A stretch of 11,643 nt of DNA from an uncultured Acetatifactor sp. (lineage in GTDB: Bacteria; Bacillota; Clostridia; Lachnospirales; Lachnospiraceae): the NCBI GenBank assembly GCA_910586515.1, contig CAJUGL010000083.1, positions 1 to 11,643 on the forward strand, read 5' to 3'. This document shows positions 1 to 7,549 of this stretch, one piece after another (position 1 is the stretch's first letter; each line of letters begins with the position of its first letter). A program made the translations under genes and the position numbers. Below the pieces are notes generated by a model. It ran no database searches. It was not told the DNA's origin and saw only the letters and a program-made list of their open reading frames with translations.

Positions 1-28
1 GCTTTTTGTATGAAAACTAAAGTATAAA

Positions 29-57
29 CTGCAAATCTAATCGGTGTTTAGTATAAT
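29..57 (+). promoter_or_regulatory. Possible weak promoter upstream of the KGGVGR ATPase gene
   Basis: A perfect TATAAT hexamer lies at 52-57. The best -35 at 17-bp spacing is CTGCAA (29-34), which matches TTGACA at only three of six positions. If real, it would give a leader of roughly 105 nt before the ATPase start at 170 and would not depend on an upstream operon. The AT-rich context makes a chance TATAAT quite possible. Confidence 0.25.
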
Positions 58-159
58 GAGCTTTGGAGGTATGGCGCCGCCCTGGCGGAGGGCGACGAGG
101 AGGAAAAAGCAGAAAAGGTATTGGTGAAGATAGCGGAATGGATTCATACAAAATTATAG
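52..159 (+). pseudogene. C-terminal remnant of an unidentified upstream gene
   Basis: After an in-frame stop at 49-51, this frame stays open to a TAG at 157-159 and encodes an acidic/basic helical tail ending AEKVLVKIAEWIHTKL. The composition looks like a genuine protein C-terminus. There is no ATG in the frame and all three forward frames are closed within the first 50 bases, so the N-terminal part is absent. The stop codon overlaps the ribosome binding site of the next gene (AGGAG, 158-162), the arrangement expected of translationally coupled operon genes. I infer that an upstream partner was truncated by deletion or recombination near position 50. It is too short to assign a family and could be a chance open frame. 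Confidence 0.3.
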
Positions 160-169
160 GAGAATAGTG

Positions 170-2803
170 ATGCGTCTGTTTACATGGTATGATGTTGAGG
201 TTGAATTCAGGAAAAGGCGGAGTTGGTGGCCCCTGTGGTGGAACAGGGTTGATGTATACAACGACGAAATTGTCATCAATATTGACCCGGAGAGAAATAA
301 CAAAGAGGAAAACGAAGAGACATTTATAAAAATTTTCGGGAAATTCTACATGAACGGTAAGGTTATGGTAGAATTTGACCAAAAACAATTGGATGTCATT
401 TATGAAGAGGGCGATGAATCTGACAGGGCGGAACCCATAAAGACGCCGCTGTTTAAGGATATGTTTACGAGGGAAGAAACGACAAAGCAGGAAGAATTAG
501 CGGGGAGTCCGCTTACGGTATTCCATTCCTATAAAGGCGGCGTGGGGAGGACCTTGGCCCTGATTTCTCTGGTAAGGGAGATATCCCAGGCGCATGGAAA
601 TCAGAGAAAGGTACTGATTGTTGATGCGGATTTGGAGGCTCCGGGTCTGACCTGGATGTTGGGACAGGGGAAAAGCAATGAGAAAATCAGTTATTTCGAC
701 GTGTTGGAATTGCTTCATTTTAATTCTCTGAACGAAAACTTTGTAGACAGGGTTGCCGGGCTTGTGAAGACCAATGTGATTAAGGTGATGACGGAAAAAC
801 TGGAGGTGGAGCACTATTTTCTTCCTGTATATAGAGAAAAATCTCAAATGCTGAATATCTATTCAAGTCCGGAGAAAATCATTTCTGTACAGAAGGATAA
901 ATATGTCATTACGGAATTTCTTTCCAGGTTGGGGGCCTCCCTAGGGGCAGACCTTGTTTTGGTAGATTTGAGGGCCGGGGTTACGGAATTTTCCGCGCCG
1001 TTTTTATTTGATGCCCGTGTGAACAAGTTTTTTATTTCCTCCACGTCCATGCAGTCAATAAAAGGAACGAAACTTATACTGGAAGAGATACAGCGGAAGG
1101 TGAAGGACGGACATTTGAATTCCAAACTCCTGCTGACCATGATTCCCAGAGATATGGAGGAGGATAAGGTGGGGAATCTGGAAGATGAGTTGGCAGAAAG
1201 CCTGGAACAGGATTTTGACCCGGAAAACATGAATGTATTAAGAGAAGATTATCTCTACAGGGTACCTTTTGACTCGGCGTTTGCTTCACTGGGGGATTTT
1301 CAGGAAATATGTGCTTTGCTGAAGGGAAAGGTACTTTCCGATGTTATGGCAAAAATTGCGGGCAGCATGCTGAAAACCGATACGAAGGCTGACGGTACGG
1401 GAGAGAAGCCGCTTTCCCTGGAGAATATGAAGGATACCATAAGTCGGCTGCATGAGATTACCACCATGGAGATCACAGCTGAAGGAAGTGCATCCTCCAA
1501 TATGCTGGCAACAACGTCGATACGGGAGATTGTGCGGGAGTATAAGGAAACGGTTCCGCAGCTGGTGGTATTGGGTGCAAAGGGATCCGGAAAAACTTAT
1601 ATCTATAAACAGCTGCTTTCAAAAAGAACCTGGGAAAATTTTGTGAACGGCGTAGAGACGCCAGGTGAAAGAGACAGGGAGAGAACATTAATTCTACCCC
1701 TGGTCTGTTCATTGAATATGAAAAAGCTGCATCCTATGGTACAGGAATGTATTGTAAACTGTAATCATACTTTTGAAGAAATGAACATCAGACCGGATAT
1801 TGTTGACTGCAATTACAATAAACTGGCTTCTTATGCCGAAAAAGAGACATCCCTGACAGAATGGATGGAAATATGGCAAAGGCTGATGTTGGATATGGTG
1901 GGCGGCGGTTACAGTGATTTATCCGAACTGGATCAATATCTGGAGAGAAAACACAAAAGAATTCTTTTCATTGTGGACGGACTGGAAGACCTTTTCATGG
2001 ATGTGCAGATACAGACACAGAAGACCTGGAGATTTGCAGTTCGGGCTTTGTGTCAGAATGTAGTAAATACATTACGGAATCTCCGTTTTGAAAATATAGG
2101 GATTGTTATTTTTGCCAGAAAGGATATGGCGGAAGAGGCAATTGAGATTAATTTTGAGCAGTTTCAAAATCAGTATCACAAATATGAATTGAAATGGTCA
2201 CCGTCGGAAGCGCTTCGCCTGGCATTGTGGATTGCGAAGCAGGCGGCCCCTGCTCTGGGAGAGAATGTTGATATTTTGAAAGCCAGCAGGGAAGTGTTGG
2301 AAGAATGTCTGGAAAAACTGTGGGGGAAAAAGTTGGGAAGATACGATTCCAGAGAGGCAAATTCGGCAAAATGGATTATTGCGGCGCTTTCTGATTTTAC
2401 AAACCAGTTACAGGCAAGGGACATTGTACGCTTTTTGCAGTTTGCTACCAGTACATTTCCGGAAGGAAAGCCGCCGTACGAGGACAGATATATTATGCCG
2501 AAACAGATCAGGGAGGCTATTCCGGGCTGCTCCAGGGAAAAGTATAAGGAGATCAGAGACGAGATGAAAGCGGTTTATCAAATATTAAAAAAATTTGAAG
2601 ATATGCCGGAAGAAGAGAAAGTATTGCCGCTTACATTGGACAAGATCAGCCTGACAGGAGAAGAGATTGCCAGATTAGAGAACCAGGGCTATTTTATTAT
2701 GTCAGATAAGAAATATTATTTTCCGGAAATTATCAGATTTGCCCTGGAATTTAAGTATGTAAAAGGAGCCAGGCCCAGGGTGTTGTCCCTGTTGGCAAAA
2801 TGA
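170..2803 (+). CDS. Two-NTPase protein: KGGVGR-variant MinD/ParA-like domain plus AAA/STAND-like domain
   Basis: Predicted cytoplasmic protein of 877 residues. ATG 170 is preferred to GTG 167 because AGGAG (158-162) is 7 nt from the ATG. Residues 1 to about 112 form an uncharacterised N-terminal region with a Trp-rich basic patch near residues 15-25. A MinD/ParA-like (SIMIBI) domain follows: SYKGGVGRT has its P-loop at 122-128, then VLIVDADLEAPGL and a Walker B-like LVLVDLRAG (Asp 266). The signature Lys of deviant Walker A is present, but the usual P-loop Lys is Arg, as in the known 'KGGVGR-motif variant' ATPases. A second P-loop, GAKGSGKT (469-476), has Walker B ILFIVDGLEDL (Asp 603) and a sensor-like strand IVIFARKDM, typical of AAA/STAND/KAP-like NTPases. 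The last ~130 residues resemble a winged helix. No nuclease, TIR or membrane effector is visible. Role is inferred: a signalling or conflict-system ATPase whose effector is encoded elsewhere. Base composition is clearly lower in GC than the next gene. Confidence 0.85.
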   Translation: MRLFTWYDVEVEFRKRRSWWPLWWNRVDVYNDEIVINIDPERNNKEENEETFIKIFGKFYMNGKVMVEFDQKQLDVIYEEGDESDRAEPIKTPLFKDMFTREETTKQEELAGSPLTVFHSYKGGVGRTLALISLVREISQAHGNQRKVLIVDADLEAPGLTWMLGQGKSNEKISYFDVLELLHFNSLNENFVDRVAGLVKTNVIKVMTEKLEVEHYFLPVYREKSQMLNIYSSPEKIISVQKDKYVITEFLSRLGASLGADLVLVDLRAGVTEFSAPFLFDARVNKFFISSTSMQSIKGTKLILEEIQRKVKDGHLNSKLLLTMIPRDMEEDKVGNLEDELAESLEQDFDPENMNVLREDYLYRVPFDSAFASLGDFQEICALLKGKVLSDVMAKIAGSMLKTDTKADGTGEKPLSLENMKDTISRLHEITTMEITAEGSASSNMLATTSIREIVREYKETVPQLVVLGAKGSGKTYIYKQLLSKRTWENFVNGVETPGERDRERTLILPLVCSLNMKKLHPMVQECIVNCNHTFEEMNIRPDIVDCNYNKLASYAEKETSLTEWMEIWQRLMLDMVGGGYSDLSELDQYLERKHKRILFIVDGLEDLFMDVQIQTQKTWRFAVRALCQNVVNTLRNLRFENIGIVIFARKDMAEEAIEINFEQFQNQYHKYELKWSPSEALRLALWIAKQAAPALGENVDILKASREVLEECLEKLWGKKLGRYDSREANSAKWIIAALSDFTNQLQARDIVRFLQFATSTFPEGKPPYEDRYIMPKQIREAIPGCSREKYKEIRDEMKAVYQILKKFEDMPEEEKVLPLTLDKISLTGEEIARLENQGYFIMSDKKYYFPEIIRFALEFKYVKGARPRVLSLLAK

Positions 2804-2889
2804 TTCGGGTTTTAACATTGAAGAAGTTTTCGGGAATAGCAGAAACCGAGATTTACAGAACCCCCGGAAACCAACCCATGGAGGTCAGT

Positions 2890-5271
2890 ATGGAACACAG
2901 AGAAACAATACCCAGGAACGAAACGATTGACACAATACACGATAAATCAGGTGAGAATTTCCGAAATGCAGACCGGAATACAGCAGAGGCGCCCCAATAT
3001 CAATCCGTCAACAAGTCCGTCCGCAAGAAGGACGCCATGCAGCTGTTGTTGGGAAAGCCGGTGTACATGGATGATATCACGCCCCGGAACGCCCTGGCGG
3101 TGAAGCTGCTGCGCAGCCCCTATCCCAATGCTGTTGTGCGGGAAATCAACACCGAGACCGCAAAGAAGGTGCCCGGGGTGGAGGCTGTCTATACCTGGGA
3201 GGATGTACCCCGGACCCGGTTTGCCATTGCGGGACAGACCTATCCGGAACCCTCCCCCTACGACAGGCTGATCATTGACCGCCATGTTCGGTTTGTGGGG
3301 GATGTGGTGGCCATCATTGCTGCGGAGACGGAGAAGGCGGCGGACAAGGCCATGAAGCTGATCAAGGTCAGCTATGAGGTACTGGAGCCGGTTCTGGATT
3401 TCCGAAAGGCAAAGGACAATCCTGTACTGGTGCATCCCGAGGAGGACTGGTTCCCGCCCTGTGAGGTGGGCGGCTCAAACCGGCGGAATCTGGTGGCCAG
3501 CGGGGCGGAGTCCCAGGGGGATGTGGACTCCGTGATGGCGGACTGCGAAATCCGGATAGACCGCACCTTTCACACAAAAGCCTTTAACCAGGCCATGATG
3601 GAGACCTTTCGGACCTATACGGATTTTGACCGCTATGGGCGGCTCCATGTGGTCACATCCACCCAGATTGTGTTTCACTGCAGGCGGATTCTGTCCAGGG
3701 CCCTGGGGATTCCCAAGAGCAGGATACGGGTGGAGAAGCCCAGGATCGGAGGCGGTTTCGGCGCAAAACAGACGGCGGTGTGTGAAGTCTATCCCGCCTT
3801 TGTGACCCTGAAAACCGGAAAGGCGGCAAAGCTGATTTATACCAGGGAGGAGGCACAGACTGCAGGCTCGCCCCGGCATGAGATGGAGATTCGGGTGCGC
3901 CTGGGAGCGGACAGGGACGGCAGGATTCGGGCTTTGGACCTCTATACCCTGTCCAATTCCGGCGCCTACGGCGAGCACGGGCCTACCACGGTGGGACTGT
4001 CCGGACATAAATCCATTCCCCTGTACACCGGCGGCCTGGAAGCATACCGTTTCGGCTATGATGTGGTTTACACCAATACCATGGCGGCAGGCGCCTATCG
4101 GGGATACGGCGCCACCCAGGGGATTTTTGCCCTGGAATCCGCAGTGAACGAACTGGCGGAGAAACTGGGCATGGACCCCACGGTGCTCAGGGACAGGAAT
4201 ATGGTGCGGGAGGGCATGGTGATGCCTGCCTATTATCATGAAACCGCCAATGCCTGTGCGTTGGACCGCTGCATGGAGCATTGCAGAAAGATGTTTCACT
4301 GGGAGGAGAAATACCCGGTGCGGGAGATGGGCGGCGGCAAAGTCCGGGCGGCGGGTGTGGCCATGGCCATGCAGGGCTCCTGCATCTCCAATGTTGACGT
4401 TGGCTCCGCCACAGTGAAACTGGGGGAGGACGGCAGCTATCAGCTGCTCATCGGGGCAGCGGATATGGGCACGGGATGCGACACCATTCTGGCCCAGATG
4501 GCGGCGGAATGCATGGAATGCGATGTGGAGGATGTGGCCGTGTTCGGCGCGGATACGGATGCCTCCCCCTATGATTCCGGCTCCTACGCCTCCTCCACCA
4601 CTTACATTACCGGCAAGGCCGTGGAGAAGGCCTGCGGGGATTTGAAAAGGCGGATTTGTCACATAGCGGCACAGATGATGGACTGCAGCCCGGAGGAAGT
4701 GGTTTTTGAGAGAGACAGAGTCCGCCGGATAGGGGCGGACCAGGAGGTAAGCCTGACGGATATCGCCTACAGAACCCAGTGCTTTGGGGGAGAGGCCGCG
4801 GAGGCAACCGCCACTCATTCTTCCCCGGTGTCCCCGCCTCCCTACATGGTGGGAATGGCGGAAATCGAATTGGACAGGCAGACAGGCCAGGTAACCGTAC
4901 TGGACTACATGGCGATAGTGGACTGCGGCATTCCCATCAACCCCGCCCTTGCCCGGATTCAGGCGGAAGGGGGCATTGTTCAGGGAATCGGCCACACCCT
5001 GTTTGAGGATATTCATTTTGACAAAAGGGGCTGTCCCGGGGAATCCTCTTTTCTGCAGTATAGGCTGCCCACCCGTCTGGACATGGGACGGCTGAAGGTG
5101 GAATTTGAACACAGCTATGAGCCTACCGGGCCTTTCGGCGCCAAATCCATCGGGGAGATTGTGATCAACACCCCTGCCCCGGCCATTGCCCACGCCATTT
5201 ACCGGGCCACAGGGGTCTGGCACAGGGAACTGCCCATTACCCCGGAGAAAATCGTGATGTCAGAGCCTTGA
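2890..5271 (+). CDS. Xanthine dehydrogenase-family molybdopterin-binding subunit
   Basis: Large catalytic subunit of a molybdenum hydroxylase, a family that hydroxylates purines, N-heterocycles or aldehydes in the cytoplasm using MCD-type molybdopterin. The 793-residue length fits the family. Visible landmarks: an N-terminal a/b hammerhead domain (GKPVYMDD...LAVKLLRSPYPNA), GGGFGAKQ (287-294), AYRGYGATQG (around 403), and the C-terminal FGAKSIGE whose Glu 756 is the expected catalytic base. ATG 2890 is chosen because GGAGG (2880-2884) is 5 nt upstream. An in-frame ATG at 2800 overlaps the ATPase stop but has no good RBS and adds no family homology. The first ~38 residues are polar and unlike the family. 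No FAD or 2Fe-2S subunit gene follows, so electron-transfer partners must lie upstream of the window or elsewhere. The substrate cannot be told from sequence. Confidence 0.93.
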   Translation: MEHRETIPRNETIDTIHDKSGENFRNADRNTAEAPQYQSVNKSVRKKDAMQLLLGKPVYMDDITPRNALAVKLLRSPYPNAVVREINTETAKKVPGVEAVYTWEDVPRTRFAIAGQTYPEPSPYDRLIIDRHVRFVGDVVAIIAAETEKAADKAMKLIKVSYEVLEPVLDFRKAKDNPVLVHPEEDWFPPCEVGGSNRRNLVASGAESQGDVDSVMADCEIRIDRTFHTKAFNQAMMETFRTYTDFDRYGRLHVVTSTQIVFHCRRILSRALGIPKSRIRVEKPRIGGGFGAKQTAVCEVYPAFVTLKTGKAAKLIYTREEAQTAGSPRHEMEIRVRLGADRDGRIRALDLYTLSNSGAYGEHGPTTVGLSGHKSIPLYTGGLEAYRFGYDVVYTNTMAAGAYRGYGATQGIFALESAVNELAEKLGMDPTVLRDRNMVREGMVMPAYYHETANACALDRCMEHCRKMFHWEEKYPVREMGGGKVRAAGVAMAMQGSCISNVDVGSATVKLGEDGSYQLLIGAADMGTGCDTILAQMAAECMECDVEDVAVFGADTDASPYDSGSYASSTTYITGKAVEKACGDLKRRICHIAAQMMDCSPEEVVFERDRVRRIGADQEVSLTDIAYRTQCFGGEAAEATATHSSPVSPPPYMVGMAEIELDRQTGQVTVLDYMAIVDCGIPINPALARIQAEGGIVQGIGHTLFEDIHFDKRGCPGESSFLQYRLPTRLDMGRLKVEFEHSYEPTGPFGAKSIGEIVINTPAPAIAHAIYRATGVWHRELPITPEKIVMSEP

Positions 5272-5322
5272 GCCGGTGCCGGCCGGGATACCAGGGGGTT
5301 TTTGTCCTTGGCAGCTTGCCGT

Positions 5323-5435
5323 ACAGATAAGGAACAGAGCCGTTTACGGTAAAAGTTCCTGTGCCATTCCGTCACCACAGACAGTTGTGGGCCAATCTGC
5401 ATGTCTCTGGCAGTCACGGCTCTGTTCCTTTCTGT
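5323..5435. repeat. Long inverted repeat enclosing smaller hairpins; structured RNA or degenerate element
   Basis: AAGGAACAGAGCCGT (5329-5343) is the perfect reverse complement of ACGGCTCTGTTCCTT (5416-5430). Past a one-base bulge at 5328, ACAGA (5323-5327) pairs with TCTGT (5431-5435), giving about 20 pairs. Within the 72-nt loop, TGCCA (5362-5366) can pair with TGGCA (5408-5412), and CCACAG (5375-5380) can pair with TTGTGG (5385-5390) around a 4-nt loop. The nested arrangement resembles a multi-helix RNA more than a terminator, since no U-tract follows. No flanking target duplication was seen. It matches no riboswitch class I can recognise. Confidence 0.55.
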
Positions 5436-5438
5436 TGT

Positions 5439-5585
5439 ATGAATCTTCTAATGATTGCCTGCCTTTTGATTTGCGGCGGAGCATTGGGATGCAGGGAAGT
5501 TTCGGAAGGAATACCCACAGGAGACAGAGGGAGAAACAGAAAGAAATATAGAAATAAGAAATATAGAAATAAAAAATATAGATAG
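5439..5585 (+). CDS. Possible small lipoprotein-like ORF with a basic repeat tail
   Basis: A 48-residue ORF begins MNLLMIACLLICGGALGC, which reads like a short lipoprotein signal peptide ending in a lipobox-type Cys at residue 18, although -3/-2 are Ala-Leu rather than the usual Leu-Ala. The remainder is short and basic, ending in three KYRN(K)-type repeats encoded by the 15-bp DNA repeat. There is no recognisable Shine-Dalgarno sequence: the bases upstream are the pyrimidine-rich right arm of the long inverted repeat. The stop lies 37 nt before the GNAT-HAD start. It may be a chance ORF, a degraded lipoprotein gene or a genuine small peptide. Confidence 0.22.
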   Translation: MNLLMIACLLICGGALGCREVSEGIPTGDRGRNRKKYRNKKYRNKKYR

Positions 5586-5587
5586 AA
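5543..5587. repeat. 15-bp tandem repeat, purine-rich
   Basis: GAAATATAGAAATAA occurs twice in perfect tandem (5543-5557 and 5558-5572), followed by a diverged third unit, AAAATATAGATAGAA (5573-5587). It sits inside an A/G-rich stretch just upstream of the GNAT-HAD ribosome binding site. Because 15 is a multiple of three, copy-number change would not alter the frame of the small ORF that covers it. Confidence 0.8.
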
Positions 5588-5622
5588 CAATGGAAAGAAA
5601 AATAGAAAGAAAGGGAGCTGCT

Positions 5623-7014
5623 ATGAATGCGGAAATTGATATAAGCGCCGTAACCCTGCAGACTGCCAGACTCACGCTTCGTCCATGGAGGGAGACAGAC
5701 CTGGAGGATTTCTATGAGTATGCCTCCGTGGACGGTGTGGGACAGATGGCAGGTTGGAAGCCCCATGAAAATAGAGAGGAATCCAGGGAAATTCTGGGGC
5801 GGTTTATGGAAGGGAAGAAAACCTTTGCCCTGGAATATCAGGGAAAGGTGATCGGTTCTCTGGGCATTGAAAAATACAACGAAGAGAGGTACCCGGAATT
5901 CGGGGAAAAGAAATGCCGGGAAATCGGCTATGTTTTGTCGAAAGACTATTGGGGACGGGGACTGATGGCGGAGGCAGTGCAGGCGGCGATTCGCTATCTT
6001 TTTGAGGATGTGGGACTGGATGTGATATTCTGCGGGCATTTTCTGTCAAACGGACAGTCGGCCCGGGTACAGGAGAAGTGCGGGTTCAGACATTACGCAT
6101 ATGGTCAGTTTGAGACCAAAATCGGAACCGTCCATGAGCATGAGGTGAATCTGCTGACAAAAGAGGAGTGGGAAGGCGGTTATGGCTGCAGGCTTCTTTT
6201 ATTTGATCTGGACGGGACTTTGCTGCGCAATGACAAAACCATATCTCCGGCTGTGCTGAAAGCAGTGCGGGATTGCCGGGAAAAGGGCATGCGGATCGGT
6301 GTGGCTACGTCCAGGGGGGAACAGAATGTCCTGTCTTTTCTGGAGGAACTGGCTCCGGACCTGTTGATTGCCAGCGGTGGGGCAGTGGTGAAATATGATG
6401 GCCGCTGCCTGTACAGGGCCGAGTTTTCCGGGGAAGAGACGAAACGGATGATTGAGCTTGCCAGAGAAGTATGCGGGCCTGACTGTGAGATTACCATTGA
6501 TACCATGAATTCCCACTACTGGAATTATCGGGTTGATCCGAAGAAACAGTACCCTGATTGGGGGAACAGTATTTATACGGATTTTAAAGATTTTGAAGAG
6601 CCTTCCCTGAAGATGTGCGTGGAGATCTTTGAAGAAGAACAGGCAAGACGGCTTTCAGGACTTCTGGATGAGTGCGACTGTGTCCGTTTTTCAGATGGAT
6701 ACTGGTATAAATTTACAAAAAAGGCGGCTACAAAAGAGCAGGCGATTTTGAAAATATGCGCTGCATGGGGAATTGGGACAGAGGAAATCGTGGCCTTCGG
6801 GGATGATTATGCGGATATGGGAATGCTGGCCCTGTGCGGTAGAGGCATTGCCATGGGGAATGCGGTGGATGCAGTGAAGGAAAAAGCGGATCTGGTCATC
6901 GGCAGCAACGAAGAAGACGGAATTGCGGAATATTTGAACCGGCAATACCTGGGAAACAGCGTTCCGGAATCGGCCTTGGGATATATACAACAGAGTGTTG
7001 ACGGATCAATGTGA
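5623..7014 (+). CDS. GNAT acetyltransferase fused to Cof-type HAD hydrolase
   Basis: Predicted 463-residue cytoplasmic protein. ATG 5623 is chosen because AAGGGAG (5611-5617) is 5 nt upstream; an ATG at 5590 has no clear RBS. Residues 1 to about 187 are a RimJ/RimL-like N-acetyltransferase, with acetyl-CoA loop YWGRGLMAEA (Y109 onward) and the family motif SARVQEKCGF. From about residue 190 a HAD domain starts: LLLFDLDGTL (nucleophile Asp 195, acid Asp 197), VATSRG (motif II), a motif III Lys near 371 (ATKEQ) and GDDYAD (393-398), as in Cof/YidA sugar-phosphate or nucleotide phosphatases. Both halves look intact and catalytically complete. Each is normally a separate protein, and the fusion point at 6182-6192 looks like it could stem from a one-base change. 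The last ~18 residues differ from normal HAD tails. Substrates are unknown. Confidence 0.85.
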   Translation: MNAEIDISAVTLQTARLTLRPWRETDLEDFYEYASVDGVGQMAGWKPHENREESREILGRFMEGKKTFALEYQGKVIGSLGIEKYNEERYPEFGEKKCREIGYVLSKDYWGRGLMAEAVQAAIRYLFEDVGLDVIFCGHFLSNGQSARVQEKCGFRHYAYGQFETKIGTVHEHEVNLLTKEEWEGGYGCRLLLFDLDGTLLRNDKTISPAVLKAVRDCREKGMRIGVATSRGEQNVLSFLEELAPDLLIASGGAVVKYDGRCLYRAEFSGEETKRMIELAREVCGPDCEITIDTMNSHYWNYRVDPKKQYPDWGNSIYTDFKDFEEPSLKMCVEIFEEEQARRLSGLLDECDCVRFSDGYWYKFTKKAATKEQAILKICAAWGIGTEEIVAFGDDYADMGMLALCGRGIAMGNAVDAVKEKADLVIGSNEEDGIAEYLNRQYLGNSVPESALGYIQQSVDGSM

Positions 7015-7549
7015 TTCCGTTCTTGACATCGGCTTTGGCACCGGAACCCTGACCAGGAAACTGTACAGTCAGGGCTGCCATATTTGGGGGCAGGATTTCT
7101 CGGGGAAAATGATGGAACTGGCAAAGGAAAAGATGCCGGAAGCGGCGCTGTACCAGGGAGATTTTTCAAAGGGACTGGCGGAGGAACTGAAACGGAACCG
7201 ATACGATGCCATCATTGCCACGTATTCCCTGCACCATCTGACCGATGGGGAGAAGGCCGGACTGATCGAAAATCTGCTGTCCCTGCTGCGTGAGGGCGGA
7301 TGCCTCTACATCGGGGATGTGGCATTTGAAACACGCGCAGAGATGGAGCGGTGCAGCTCATGGATCGGCCAGGAATGGGACGATGAGGAATATTATTTTG
7401 CAGCAGACGAATGGATGAAATTATTCCCGCAGATGACATTCGAAAAGTTTTCATTCTGCGCCGGACTGCTGTCCTTCAAAAGCGGAACGCTTTCCCGGAA
7501 AGAGAGAGGAGAAACCAATGGAGAATCAAACCATACCACAGGAAAATAA
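6995..7549 (+). CDS. Class I SAM-dependent methyltransferase, N-terminally truncated
   Basis: The 184-residue frame begins almost directly at the SAM-binding motif I, SVLDIGFGTGTLT (residues 8-20). Acidic motif IWGQDFS and a later SLHHL segment follow, consistent with a small Rossmann methyltransferase. Such proteins normally have 40-50 residues before motif I. The frame continues upstream of GTG 6995 as WETAFRNRPWDIYNRVL, which looks like the missing N-terminal helix, but it has no start codon there and hits a TGA at 6935-6937. The gene therefore seems to have lost its 5' end at the junction with the HAD gene, which it now overlaps by 20 nt. It may be translated by coupling from GTG 6995 or TTG 6998, or be non-functional. 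Its 3' end overlaps the MATE start by 32 nt. The substrate is unknown. Confidence 0.65.
   Translation: MLTDQCDSVLDIGFGTGTLTRKLYSQGCHIWGQDFSGKMMELAKEKMPEAALYQGDFSKGLAEELKRNRYDAIIATYSLHHLTDGEKAGLIENLLSLLREGGCLYIGDVAFETRAEMERCSSWIGQEWDDEEYYFAADEWMKLFPQMTFEKFSFCAGLLSFKSGTLSRKERGETNGESNHTTGK

Larger units (their letters stand above)
5272..5622. other. 351-nt spacer between the Mo-hydroxylase and GNAT-HAD genes
   Basis: This spacer contains no confident gene. It holds a GC-rich segment after the xdh stop with no convincing terminator, a long inverted repeat with internal hairpins (5323-5435), a possible 48-codon lipoprotein-like ORF (5439-5585), and a purine-rich tract (about 5520-5620) that includes a 15-bp tandem repeat. 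No clear -35/-10 pair for the downstream operon was found. Confidence 0.6.

Noticed and set aside
2800..2889. Mo-hydroxylase start at the ATG overlapping the ATPase stop (ATGA)
   Set aside because: No Shine-Dalgarno suits it and the added 30 residues resemble no family N-terminus; ATG 2890 has GGAGG at proper spacing.
3475..5223. 582-codon open frame on the minus strand opposite the Mo-hydroxylase gene
   Set aside because: It lies antisense to a confidently identified GC-rich gene, is rich in His/Gly/Pro/Arg as expected of a codon-bias shadow, and shows no domain or RBS.
5323..5435. Long inverted repeat as an intrinsic terminator or insertion sequence ends
   Set aside because: The loop is 72 nt, no T-run follows, there is no transposase between the arms and no flanking direct duplication.
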